A stretch of DNA of 30,906 nucleotides from DATAXI01 sp036266845 (GTDB lineage Bacteria; Verrucomicrobiota; Verrucomicrobiia; Chthoniobacterales; Chthoniobacteraceae), in assembly GCA_036266845.1 (NCBI GenBank), contig DATAXI010000144.1, positions 1 to 30,906 of the forward strand, in the 5' to 3' direction. Below, one piece after another: positions 7,955-15,386 of this stretch; position 1 is the stretch's first letter, and every line of letters starts with the position of its first letter. The position numbers and the translations under genes were made by a program. The notes below the pieces were generated by a model. The model saw only the letters and a list, made by a program, of their open reading frames with translations. It was not told the DNA's origin and did no database searches.

Positions 7955-9082
7955 ATGCCCGTCATCTCCAAAGGTCTAGAAGGAATTGTAGCCAACTCCA
8001 CCCGCCTAAGCGACGTACAGGGGGAGAAAGGTCAGCTCATTTACGCCGGCTACGATATCAACGAACTCGCCGGAAAAGTCAGTTTCGAGGAAACCGTGCA
8101 TCTTCTGTGGCACGGACATCTGCCCAATAAGCGAGAGCTTGCGGATCTGGAGCACAACCTCCGGTGCCGCAGAGACCTGCCCCAGGGCGTCATCAGTTTC
8201 ATCCAGACGGCGCCCAAAAGCGCCAACCCCATGGATGTCCTCCGCACCGCGGTCTCCATGCTGGGCCTTTACGACACGGAGCTCGAGGAGGATATCAACG
8301 TCGATAAAAACCGCATCCGCGCGCTGCACATCACCGCAAAGATCGGCGTGATCGCCGCTTACTTCCATCGCGCGCGCCAGGGGAAAGACCTGCCGCCGGT
8401 GCGGCAGGACCTGGGCGAGGCGGCCCACTTTCTCTACTTGCTCAACGGCGAGGAGCCGAAACCCGAGGCCGTCAAGACGCTGGATGTCGCCTTTGTCCTG
8501 CACGCGGACCACGGGATGAACGCCAGCACGTTTTCCGCGCGCGTCACCATCGCCACCCTCACGGATATGTATTCCGCCATCACCTCCGCCATCGGCACCC
8601 TCAAAGGGCCGCTGCACGGCGGCGCCAATGAGGGCGTCATCCACATGCTCGAGGAGATCGGCAGCGAGGACCGCGTGGATGCTTATATCGAGGAACAACT
8701 CGCGCAGAAGAAAAAGATCATGGGCATCGGCCATCGGGTTTACAAGGTGCTCGACCCGCGCGCCCCGCACCTGCGGGAGATGGCCATCCGCCTCACCGAG
8801 GAGTTGGGCGATGCCAAGTGGATCCGCATGAGCGAGCGCATCGCCGCCATCATGAAGGAGAAAAAAGGCCTCAACGCCAACGTCGATTTCTACTCCGCCA
8901 CCGTTTATTACTCGCTCGGCATCCCCACGGATATGTTCACCCCCGTCTTCGCCATCGCGCGCACCGCGGGCTGGACCGGCCACGTTCTCGAGCAGCTTGC
9001 CGACAACCGCCTCTACCGCCCGCTCAGCGAGTACACGGGCCCCGAGGTCGGCAAGAAGGTCCTGCCGATCGAGCAACGCTAA
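7955..9082 (+). CDS. gltA: Citrate synthase
   Basis: This enzyme condenses acetyl-CoA and oxaloacetate to citrate at the entry of the TCA cycle. It is 375 residues from ATG 7955. Catalytic residues are visible: His221 in GPLHGGANEG, His260 in MGIGHRVYK and Asp311 in NANVDFYSATVYYSLGIP. The length and the N-terminus (SKGLEGIVANSTRLSDVQGE, GYDINELA) match the short, CitZ-like/2-methylcitrate-synthase-like type and not the ~430-residue GltA of enterobacteria. 2-Methylcitrate synthase activity cannot be excluded from sequence, but the sucCD neighbours favour citrate synthase. A TTG at 7898 would add 19 residues foreign to the family, so it is not used. It is 78 bp after sucD, and the SanA-like gene follows 4 bp later. 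Confidence 0.95.
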   Translation: MPVISKGLEGIVANSTRLSDVQGEKGQLIYAGYDINELAGKVSFEETVHLLWHGHLPNKRELADLEHNLRCRRDLPQGVISFIQTAPKSANPMDVLRTAVSMLGLYDTELEEDINVDKNRIRALHITAKIGVIAAYFHRARQGKDLPPVRQDLGEAAHFLYLLNGEEPKPEAVKTLDVAFVLHADHGMNASTFSARVTIATLTDMYSAITSAIGTLKGPLHGGANEGVIHMLEEIGSEDRVDAYIEEQLAQKKKIMGIGHRVYKVLDPRAPHLREMAIRLTEELGDAKWIRMSERIAAIMKEKKGLNANVDFYSATVYYSLGIPTDMFTPVFAIARTAGWTGHVLEQLADNRLYRPLSEYTGPEVGKKVLPIEQR

Positions 9083-9086
9083 GCGC

Positions 9087-9725
9087 GTGATCCGGAAGCT
9101 GTTGATTGCGCTGCTGCTGCTTGGCGCACTGTTGCTGATTGCCTTCGCCGCGTGCGAGCATTTGGTGCAGGCGGCGGGCAAGGGGAAGGTGTTTGATCGC
9201 GTGGATGCCATTCCGGCGCGTCAGTACGGCCTGCTGCTCGGCACCAGTGCGCACCGGCGCGATGGCGGGGAGAATCCGTACTTCAAATACCGCATCGAGG
9301 CGGGGGCGCGGCTCTACCGCACGGGCAAGGTAAAGGTCATCCTCGTGAGCGGCGATAACCGCACGAAAGATTACGACGAGCCCGACGATATGAAGCAGGC
9401 CCTCATCGCGCATGGCGTGCCCGCTTCAGCGATTCGGACGGATTACGCCGGCGTGCGCACTCTCGATTCCGTGGTTCGGGCGAAGAGGGTTTTCTGGATT
9501 AACCATTTTACCATCATCTCCCAGCGCGATCACGATGAGCGCGCCCTGCTCATCGCGCAGCACAACGGGATCGACGCAATCGCCTACGCGGCGGACGATG
9601 TCGATTTCCATTACGCGGTCCGCGCCCACATCCACGAGTGGCTGGCGGAAATCTGGGTCGTGCTCGATCTCTGGGTCTTCCACACCCAGCCCAGGCGCCT
9701 TGGTCCTCACGTGCGGATCTCTTGA
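9087..9725 (+). CDS. sanA: SanA/YdcF-like (DUF218) envelope protein
   Basis: This protein is 212 residues from GTG 9087. A single N-terminal membrane anchor (LLIALLLLGALLLIAFAAC) is followed by a DUF218/ElyC-type domain. It contains the family's YGLLLGTSAHRRDGGENPYF, RIEAGARLYRTGKVKVILVSGDN, EPDDMKQALIAHGVP and ISQRDHDERALLIAQHNGI blocks, which match E. coli SanA in order and spacing. SanA is linked to envelope barrier function (vancomycin exclusion), with the domain facing the periplasm; its chemistry is not settled. The start lies 4 bp after the citrate synthase stop, so translation is probably coupled, although the functions are unrelated. Confidence 0.85.
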   Translation: MIRKLLIALLLLGALLLIAFAACEHLVQAAGKGKVFDRVDAIPARQYGLLLGTSAHRRDGGENPYFKYRIEAGARLYRTGKVKVILVSGDNRTKDYDEPDDMKQALIAHGVPASAIRTDYAGVRTLDSVVRAKRVFWINHFTIISQRDHDERALLIAQHNGIDAIAYAADDVDFHYAVRAHIHEWLAEIWVVLDLWVFHTQPRRLGPHVRIS

Positions 9726-9805
9726 GGGAAATCGGCCGGAATTCCACGATCCGCTTCCGGCTCCGGGGAAGCTCACGCCGTTGCTTGCGGTGCTGCCTAA
9801 GCTGA

Positions 9806-10396
9806 CTACGCCGCCTTTGGATGCGCCGCCACCGCCGGCTCCGTCGTGCGCACCGCGCTCATGCAGAGGACAAACAACGCGCTGAAGAGCAAATCGCTGA
9901 TGAGCGTCGAACGGAAAAACGTCCATGTTGGCGCAAAGCCGGGCTGCCCGGTGGTGAGCGCCTGCACCCAGCCGGCAGCGCTCTTCGCATAGCCGGGCTC
10001 CGTGAGCCAGGAGCTGGTGTTGGTCACCACGTAAAAAATCACCGAGCCCAGCATGCTCGCCGGCAAAACCGCCGCCAGGCTCGCCCGGTTCCGCAGCGCG
10101 AACCCGATGCCGATCACCGCCGCAAGCGCGGCATAGCGCGAGACCATCTCTCCGCTCACCAGCGCCGCGCCGTAATGCCAGTTTAGCAACAGGTCGGAGA
10201 CGAGCAGCGCGGCAATCGGCACGATCACCGCCATGCGCCGCGGCAGGTAAATGGCGCCACACAGCGCAACCGCGGCCAGCGGCGAAAAATTGTAGAGCCA
10301 CACCTCATGCGCGCCAAACCCGATGCAAAGGCGATAGAGGATGATGGCGGCGAGCAGAAGCAATGCGGCGATCGTTTGCGGGGTCTGGTTTTTCAT
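9806..10396 (-). CDS. DUF6580 family membrane protein
   Basis: This protein is 196 residues from ATG 10396, with about five or six hydrophobic segments. The stretch YNFSPLAAVALCGAIYLPRR after the first helix is characteristic of the DUF6580 family, whose fold recalls the substrate-binding S components of ECF vitamin transporters. A role in uptake of a small molecule is a family-level guess and no substrate can be named. No energising ATPase gene adjoins it. It is convergent with the SanA-like gene (80-bp gap) and about 110 bp downstream of the prepilin-type gene on the same strand. Confidence 0.72.
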   Translation of the reverse strand: MKNQTPQTIAALLLLAAIILYRLCIGFGAHEVWLYNFSPLAAVALCGAIYLPRRMAVIVPIAALLVSDLLLNWHYGAALVSGEMVSRYAALAAVIGIGFALRNRASLAAVLPASMLGSVIFYVVTNTSSWLTEPGYAKSAAGWVQALTTGQPGFAPTWTFFRSTLISDLLFSALFVLCMSAVRTTEPAVAAHPKAA

Positions 10397-10509
10397 ATTC
10401 AAATATCGGGGAAACGGGTCTCCGCCTGTACGCGGTCCTTCCCGGGGGATTCATGGTAATCGTTTCCACGGGTCCGTCCAGAAAGAGTGATGAGGCATTT
10501 CAGGGAGGT

Positions 10510-11289
10510 TTACCAGCCGGGCTGCCGCACGTAACCGGTTTTGAATTCCCCAATGCATGCGGAAGGGATCCTCATGTCCTGGGTGCCGGGCTGCATATCA
10601 TTCGCCATGCTGAGCGGGCGTACCGAGCCGTCCAGAAAAGCCGCCAGCGCATCCCCGTCCAGGCGGAAATGCGCTGTCACGTCGGTATCGCTGATGAGGT
10701 AGAACTCCTCGATCATGGGATTGGCGAGCGATGCCGGGGCCTCAAAGGTGTTCACCTGCGCGCAGGTCGCAAAGACGATCATTTCGCCGGGATCGGCCAC
10801 CTGCATCGCGTCGCGTGGTTTTCCAAACGAGTCCGCGGCCAATACGGTATTGTAGCCGTAGCCGTAATTCCCATTTTGGTATTTCGGCTTCAGCCGGGGG
10901 CTGTATTGGAGGAATGTCGGATCGGTCTTGATGCCGCCGGATGTCATTGTGTAAGGCCCCAGGGGTCCCTGGCTGTAATCGCACGTGCGCTGGCCCTCCG
11001 GCATCCCGATCGATTGCCAGGTTTCGAATCCATACCACCACTGCTCCCCGGTGGCAGTGGACTGCTCGTAGGGCCAGAACCGGTTGGCGTGATCGTTCAG
11101 GTAAAGGCGCCCGCTTGTGATCAACTGGCTCAGCGACCGGGCGCTGATGACGCGCCCGGTGGATATTTTCACTTTCGCCACGACCGGTATCGAGATGCCC
11201 ACAAGAATGGCCAGGACGGAAATCGAAACCAGCGTCTCGGCGAGCGTAAAGCCCCTCCTGGGGCGCGCTATGGAACCCGGCGTTTCCAT
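10510..11289 (-). CDS. Prepilin-type (pseudopilin-like) protein
   Basis: This protein is 259 residues from ATG 11289. A short basic leader ends in RRG|FTLAETLVSISVLAILVGISIP, a class III prepilin peptidase site with cleavage after Gly, Phe as the first mature residue and the conserved Glu at position 5, followed by the hydrophobic N-terminal helix. The globular part (LITSGRLYLNDHANRFWPY, PGEMIVFATC, DGSVRPLSM) matches the H-X9-DG-type proteins with a prepilin N-terminus that are abundant in Verrucomicrobia and Planctomycetes. These are probably assembled or exported through a type II/IV pilus-like machine, which is not encoded here. Its start overlaps the 3' end of the upstream PEP-CTERM gene by 22 bp, so the two are probably co-transcribed. 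Confidence 0.85.
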   Translation of the reverse strand: METPGSIARPRRGFTLAETLVSISVLAILVGISIPVVAKVKISTGRVISARSLSQLITSGRLYLNDHANRFWPYEQSTATGEQWWYGFETWQSIGMPEGQRTCDYSQGPLGPYTMTSGGIKTDPTFLQYSPRLKPKYQNGNYGYGYNTVLAADSFGKPRDAMQVADPGEMIVFATCAQVNTFEAPASLANPMIEEFYLISDTDVTAHFRLDGDALAAFLDGSVRPLSMANDMQPGTQDMRIPSACIGEFKTGYVRQPGW

Positions 11290-12053
11290 CGCAATGCGCC
11301 AAGCAAACCCGTGCCCGCCAGGAGCCAGAGGCACGCGGGTTCCGGAACTGGAGTGGGAAATACGGCGGAGGGAGTTCCCGGGTTGGGGACCGTGTAGTTT
11401 GTCAGGTCCGTGGAGAAACTAAGCCCGAACCAGGCATCATTGCTGAGCGTATCGACGGCAACGCCTTCCGCATCGTAGGAATCCCAGGAGCCGCCGTCAT
11501 AGGGATCGCCCTCGGCGATCAACTCCCCCCAGAAGCCGTTGTAATACCAGCCCTCCGCATAGTGGTCGCCTGCGGGAGCGGATCCATCTTCGCTGCCACC
11601 CAGATTGCCGGGCGTGCCGACCGTGGGGCCGGCGCCGCCGGTGAGATTGTAGAACGCGGAGTAAACCGCGTAATCGCCGGTGCTGGGAGAATCGTACGCG
11701 GGGTCCGCCGTGATCTGGAGTAGCGGATCGGCGGTCTGGATGCTCGCCAGCATATCGTACAGCGTGGGCGCCGTCCCGGATGCGGGCATATCCCAGTTGT
11801 AACCGAAGACCAGGTTGTCCGGCGTGACGCCGTCATTCCAGGAGATGACGAGGGCGCACTGGTTGGTCCCGGTTCCCACCCAATACTGGATGTTCGAGAG
11901 AGTAAACGTCTGCGCCTTTGCGGGCGCGATGGCGCACAGCGAGAGGGCTGCGGCAAACAGGGCTGCGAACAAGGACCGCATGGCGGCCTTGGATGACATC
12001 GACAAAATCGCGGCTTCGACCCCGGACGGGCCCGCCGCTTTACGGATATTCAT
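11268..12053 (-). CDS. PEP-CTERM sorting-domain protein
   Basis: This is a 261-residue exported protein. A signal peptide (MRSLFAALFAAALSLCAIAP, ending AKA|Q) lies within a longer N-terminus. The C-terminus has the full PEP-CTERM tripartite signal: VPEPA, then a hydrophobic helix (CLWLLAGTGLLGAL), then RWKRR. Proteins with this tail are processed by exosortase and delivered to the cell surface or extracellular matrix. The mature part begins SNIQYWVGTGTNQCALVISW, a pattern shared by a family of PEP-CTERM proteins of unknown function. ATG 12053 is favoured by a GGAG seven bases upstream (complement of 12061-12064). No exosortase gene is in the window. Confidence 0.88.
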   Translation of the reverse strand: MNIRKAAGPSGVEAAILSMSSKAAMRSLFAALFAAALSLCAIAPAKAQTFTLSNIQYWVGTGTNQCALVISWNDGVTPDNLVFGYNWDMPASGTAPTLYDMLASIQTADPLLQITADPAYDSPSTGDYAVYSAFYNLTGGAGPTVGTPGNLGGSEDGSAPAGDHYAEGWYYNGFWGELIAEGDPYDGGSWDSYDAEGVAVDTLSNDAWFGLSFSTDLTNYTVPNPGTPSAVFPTPVPEPACLWLLAGTGLLGALRWKRRVP

Positions 12054-12111
12054 GGTTTAACTCCAGGTTTCGAGAGATCGAAACGGAGTGCCAAAGCACG
12101 GCCATTCAAAT

Positions 12112-12189
12112 CCCCCATGCTTCTTTTCTGCGAAGAAGGAAACCGGGAAATCCGCACTCGCGGAAATCCCGGATGAGGACGCATGGGGG
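12112..12189. repeat. Branched palindrome (three-way-junction-like)
   Basis: An outer 9-bp perfect stem (CCCCCATGC at 12112-12120 with GCATGGGGG at 12181-12189) encloses two inner hairpins. The first pairs TTCTT (12121-12125) with AAGAA (12133-12137). The second is strong: CCGGGAAATCCGC (12143-12155) with GCGGAAATCCCGG (12160-12172), 11 of 13 positions paired, with an ACTC loop. It could be a structured RNA, a dispersed palindromic repeat of the REP type, or the end of a small mobile element. The sequence alone does not decide. Confidence 0.6.
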
Positions 12190-12460
12190 CGAATATTCTG
12201 GCTCCTGGCTTGCCTTCTCCCCGCCTTCACCGCCGGTTGTCCGGCGATTGGCTTCCATGGGGAGTCGTATCCAGTTACAGCAGCGCGACTGCTTCCGATT
12301 TTCACGGAATTCCTCGCTGCCCACGCGCGACGTTATTCAAATCTCGCAAAGAACTGGGGGCATAGTGCGCCGGTCGCGGTTTGGCTGTCAATAGTGGTCT
12401 GGGTCTTCAGCGAGCGGCGCCCCGTCGTGGTCAAATACAGCGCGCGCTGCCGCCAAAATA

Positions 12461-12485
12461 TCCCTCCGGATTCCAACCGGAGGGA
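12461..12485. repeat. Short perfect hairpin
   Basis: TCCCTCCGG (12461-12469) and CCGGAGGGA (12477-12485) form a perfect 9-bp stem around a 7-base loop. There is no T-run on the plus strand. On the minus strand the stem is followed by a TATTTTGG stretch, a weak terminator-like tail with no gene in front of it. The role is unknown. Confidence 0.6.
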
Positions 12486-12830
12486 CAGGCGCAAGGCGGG
12501 GCGATGGAGTGGCCGCCGCCGCTTTGCGGTTTCTTCGGGTGGGGAATATTACGCTCCCCCCTGTAGCTTTTTGGCCTTCGGAGGCCCGAGGTGTCGTTTT
12601 TTTTCAGGGTTTGGGCTTTGGGCGCGGTCGGCGTAACCATGATTTTACAATAATTTTGCGATCCTGCCTTATGGGGCGTTTCTCTCGTAAATCCCTCAAT
12701 GCGCCGCCGATGTGGGGAAGGAATGCGAAAATGGGGCTTGGCAAACTGGCAAGGTATCTGCTAAGAGGCGGCGCGTGTCTACAAAAGGCACGAATCCCAT
12801 ACCTAACACACCAACCAAGGAAACACATTA

Positions 12831-13769
12831 ATGCCCAAAAAACATTATATTACCCTAGCGGCGGCATTGCTCAGCCTGTCGAGCCTCTCCACGGCATTTG
12901 CCGGAACGGAGACGGTCTCGTCCGGTAAAGAGAGCAAGCCGGTTGCTACGCCTTGCCCTGTCACCTATATCACTGGCGACTTCGGCGTGACGTTTACCAG
13001 CGAGTATGACTCGCGCGGTATTCCTCAGCCCGACCAGTGGAAAGGCGTGATCGCGCAACCCTACCTGGACTTGTACATCAAGCTCTACTCGGGTGACGCG
13101 AACTCCTGGGGCATCAACAGCGTGTCTGCCCAGCTTAGCTTCTGGTCAGACATCGGATCCAACCACTCCACCTCCCCGGCCGGCTCCACGACGCCGTACT
13201 GGGAAGAGTTTGACTGGATGCCTGGTCTTTCGATGACCTTCGCCCAGAAGTTCACGTTGACCGTGCAGTACTTCGAATTCGACAGCCCCGCTGACGTCTT
13301 CTCGACTGCCCGCAGCATCAACGCGAACCTCACCTATGACGACAGCAGCCTGCTCGGGCCATTCGCGCTCCATCCGCACGTCACCGTGCTGTATGAGCTG
13401 GGCTCCAATGGCTGGGCCGGCCTGCATCCGCACGGCTGGTATTATGAGTTTGGTATCGCTCCCAGCTATACCTTCATGCCCAAGAGCCAGTATCCGATCA
13501 CTCTGAGTGCTCCGTTCACTCTGGGTCTCGGTTCCGGCGGCGGTGGCACCGGGTTCTACGGCAACAATAACTTCGGTTATTTCTCCGTTGGCCCGAACAT
13601 CTCCGTCCCGCTCGCGTTCATCCCGTCCGGGTTTGGTTCCTGGACTCTGAGTGCCGCGTACACCTACTACTACGAGGGCACCACGATCCGCGAAGCGATC
13701 GGGCCTCCCGTGGGCAGCGGCGCCAACAGCCGCAACGTGTTCTCCGGCGCGCTCGGTTGCACGTTCTAA
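12831..13769 (+). CDS. Putative outer-membrane beta-barrel protein
   Basis: This is a 312-residue protein with a Sec signal peptide (MPKKHYITLAAALLSLSSLS, cleavage near AFA|G at about residue 25). The rest is an alternating pattern rich in Tyr, Phe, Gly, Ser and Thr (FGVTFTSEYDSRGI, KFTLTVQYFEF, WTLSAAYTYYY) typical of beta-strands in outer-membrane barrels. It ends in a terminal Phe (GALGCTF), the usual signal for barrel insertion by BAM. It resembles small putative porins of the TorF/exported-barrel type, but I cannot assign a family firmly. AAGGAA lies eight bases before ATG 12831. A strong hairpin follows the stop. It is directly upstream of urtABCDE on the same strand, which raises the possibility of an outer-membrane path for the same solute; this is inference only. 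Confidence 0.8.
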   Translation: MPKKHYITLAAALLSLSSLSTAFAGTETVSSGKESKPVATPCPVTYITGDFGVTFTSEYDSRGIPQPDQWKGVIAQPYLDLYIKLYSGDANSWGINSVSAQLSFWSDIGSNHSTSPAGSTTPYWEEFDWMPGLSMTFAQKFTLTVQYFEFDSPADVFSTARSINANLTYDDSSLLGPFALHPHVTVLYELGSNGWAGLHPHGWYYEFGIAPSYTFMPKSQYPITLSAPFTLGLGSGGGGTGFYGNNNFGYFSVGPNISVPLAFIPSGFGSWTLSAAYTYYYEGTTIREAIGPPVGSGANSRNVFSGALGCTF

Positions 13770-13787
13770 ACTGCTCGGTTTAACGGT

Positions 13788-13819
13788 TGGTTCCTCCGGC
13801 GCGAATGCCGGAGGAACCA
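13788..13819 (+). terminator. Hairpin after the barrel gene
   Basis: A perfect stem of 13 bp pairs TGGTTCCTCCGGC (13788-13800) with GCCGGAGGAACCA (13807-13819) around a GCGAAT loop, 18 bases after the stop codon. The following bases lack a strong T-run, so it may be a weak terminator or a 3'-end stabilising hairpin. It separates the barrel gene from urtA. Confidence 0.65.
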
Positions 13820-13912
13820 CCGGATCCCTGATTCCTTTCGGCCTGGTTTCCCCCTTCAGTTAACCGGTCGTCCCTTTGGTGAAATCTCCCTTGGCGCGCA
13901 AAAACGCGCCGC

Positions 13913-13925
13913 TTGAACGGTTCAA
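13913..13925. promoter_or_regulatory. Palindrome upstream of urtA (candidate operator)
   Basis: TTGAACGGTTCAA is a perfect 6-bp inverted repeat around one central base, 21 bases before the urtA start. A second hairpin, GGCGCG-CAAAAA-CGCGCC (13893-13910), lies just upstream. The palindrome overlaps a TTGAAC that could act as a -35, so a repressor bound there could block the promoter. It does not match the NtcA consensus. The regulator is unknown. Confidence 0.4.
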
Positions 13926-13946
13926 TTAAGTTGTTTGCTTTATTCC

Positions 13947-15272
13947 ATGAAAAAATTCCTTAAATCCGCCTTTGCCATCGGGCTCGCAGGTCTCCTGACC
14001 GGCTCCTCACCCCTCTTCGTCTCTTCCGCACGTGCCGCGGATGACTCGGACAACACCGTAAAGGTGGGCGTCCTTCACTCCCTTAGCGGCACCATGGCCA
14101 TCAGCGAAACCTCGCTGCGGGACATCCTCCTCTTCGCCTTTGACGAGATCAACAAGAAGGGCGGCGTCCTCGGCAAGAAAATCGTCCCCGATGTCGTGGA
14201 CGGCGCTTCCAACTGGCCCCTCTTCGCGGAGAAGGCCAAGCAGCTCCTCGAGCAGGACCACGTTGCGGTCGTCTTTGGCTGCTGGACCTCCGTAAGCCGC
14301 AAGTCCGTGCTTCCCGTCTTTGAGAAAGACAACGGTCTTCTCTTCTACCCCGTCCAGTACGAGGGCGAAGAGCTTTCCAAAAACATTTTCTACACCGCAG
14401 AGGCGGTCAATCAGCAGGCCATCCCCGCGGTGGATTACCTGCTCTCCCAGGGTAAGAAGAAATTCTACCTCATCGGCACCGATTACGTTTACCCGCAGAC
14501 CACCAACCTCATCCTGCTGGAGTATCTCCAGTCCAAGGGTGTGCCGCTCGAGAACATCGGCGGCGGTCTCCGTAAGGACGACAGCGGCAAGGTGATCTCC
14601 GCCGGCAAGTACGTGCCGTTCGGTTATACCGACTTCCAGCAGATCGTCTCCGATATCAAGGAATTCGCCGCCGGCGGCGATGCCTGCGTCATCAACACCA
14701 TCAATGGTGACTCCAACGTGCCCTTCTTCAAGGAAATGGCCGCTTCCGGCTTGACCGCCGCGGATTGCCCGGTCGTTTCCTTCAGCCTTGCGGAAGACGA
14801 GCTGCGCAGCCTTCCCACCAAGGACCTCGTGGGCGAGCTTGGTTGCTGGACCTACTTCATGTCTCTCAAGACTCCCGCGAACCTCAGCTTCCTCAAGAGA
14901 TGGAATGCCTGGCTCAAGACCGAGGATTATCCCGGCGTCATCAAGGAGCATCGCGTGGTGGACAGCCCGATGGTGCTTTCCTATGACGGCGTTTATCTCT
15001 GGAAGAAAGCCGTCGAGAAGGCCGGCAGCTTCGATGTGGACAAGGTCCGCGCCGCGCTCGAGACGGGCGATATCAGCTTCAACGGTCCCGGCGGCAAGAT
15101 CACGATGCAGAAAAACCATCATGCCACCAAGAACGTGTACATCGGCGAAACCAAGGCCGACGGGCAGTTCAAGATCATCAAGACCTTCCCGCAGGTGTAC
15201 GGCCAGCCCTTCCTGAAGGGTACGTTCATGAAATCGGGCACTGCCGCCAGCCCGACTCCCGCCGGCGCCTGA
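13947..15272 (+). CDS. urtA: Urea ABC transporter, substrate-binding protein
   Basis: This is the periplasmic receptor of a high-affinity urea (or short-chain amide) importer. It is 441 residues from ATG 13947, with a signal peptide ending near SARA|AD (~31). The body follows the UrtA/FmdD pattern throughout: VKVGVLHSLSGTMAISETSL, VDGASNWPLFAEKAKQLLEQ, VAVVFGCWTSVSRKSVLPVF, GLLFYPVQYEGEE, INGDSNVPFFKEMAASGL and VYLWKKAVEKAGSFDVDKVR. FmdD-type formamide/urea receptors are close relatives, so the exact substrate is not proven, but the five-gene order is that of urt loci. An intrinsic terminator lies between this gene and urtB, suggesting that the receptor is made in excess over the membrane complex. 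Confidence 0.94.
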   Translation: MKKFLKSAFAIGLAGLLTGSSPLFVSSARAADDSDNTVKVGVLHSLSGTMAISETSLRDILLFAFDEINKKGGVLGKKIVPDVVDGASNWPLFAEKAKQLLEQDHVAVVFGCWTSVSRKSVLPVFEKDNGLLFYPVQYEGEELSKNIFYTAEAVNQQAIPAVDYLLSQGKKKFYLIGTDYVYPQTTNLILLEYLQSKGVPLENIGGGLRKDDSGKVISAGKYVPFGYTDFQQIVSDIKEFAAGGDACVINTINGDSNVPFFKEMAASGLTAADCPVVSFSLAEDELRSLPTKDLVGELGCWTYFMSLKTPANLSFLKRWNAWLKTEDYPGVIKEHRVVDSPMVLSYDGVYLWKKAVEKAGSFDVDKVRAALETGDISFNGPGGKITMQKNHHATKNVYIGETKADGQFKIIKTFPQVYGQPFLKGTFMKSGTAASPTPAGA

Positions 15273-15316
15273 TTCGCCTGTTTTACCGTGACAAGAATCT
15301 CCTAGTTGGTTAGTTT

Positions 15317-15357
15317 GAAGGGGCGGAGCATTGCTCCGCCCCTTCATTGTTTTTTTT
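15317..15357 (+). terminator. Intrinsic terminator between urtA and urtB
   Basis: A perfect 13-bp GC-rich stem (GAAGGGGCGGAGC at 15317-15329 with GCTCCGCCCCTTC at 15333-15345) with a three-base loop is followed by ATTG and eight T at 15350-15357. It lies 45 bases after the urtA stop and 30 before the urtB start. It should end most urtA transcripts and let only read-through reach urtBCDE. Confidence 0.92.
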
Positions 15358-15386
15358 GGCCGCCTCCCTCCAGCGGCGCCGCCAAT

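Larger units (their letters stand above)
12054..12830. other. Long non-coding gap with inverted repeats
   Basis: About 780 bases lie between the divergent PEP-CTERM and outer-membrane barrel genes without a convincing gene. A plus-strand frame at 12088-12636 (182 codons) has no family resemblance and starts inside a palindromic region, so it is treated as spurious. The gap holds the branched palindrome at 12112-12189, a 9-bp perfect hairpin at 12461-12485 and a small GGCC hairpin near 12569-12583. A/T-richer bases around 12638-12660 could include a promoter for the barrel gene, but no clear -35/-10 pair can be picked by eye. Confidence 0.6.

Noticed and set aside
12112..12189. Hammerhead-type ribozyme
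   Set aside because: The branched shape and the presence of GAAA and ATGAG prompted a check, but CUGAUGA is missing and the motif order does not fit any circular permutation of the hammerhead core.
12088..12636. Plus-strand frame of 182 codons in the long gap
   Set aside because: It starts inside the palindromic region, crosses two hairpins, shows no domain, signal peptide or family resemblance, and has an erratic composition rich in Arg, Cys and Trp.
14007..15347. Long minus-strand frame opposite urtA
   Set aside because: It mirrors the codons of urtA, a secure gene, and has no recognisable domain. Similar antisense frames opposite citrate synthase (8006-9211) and urtB (15669-17171) were rejected for the same reason.
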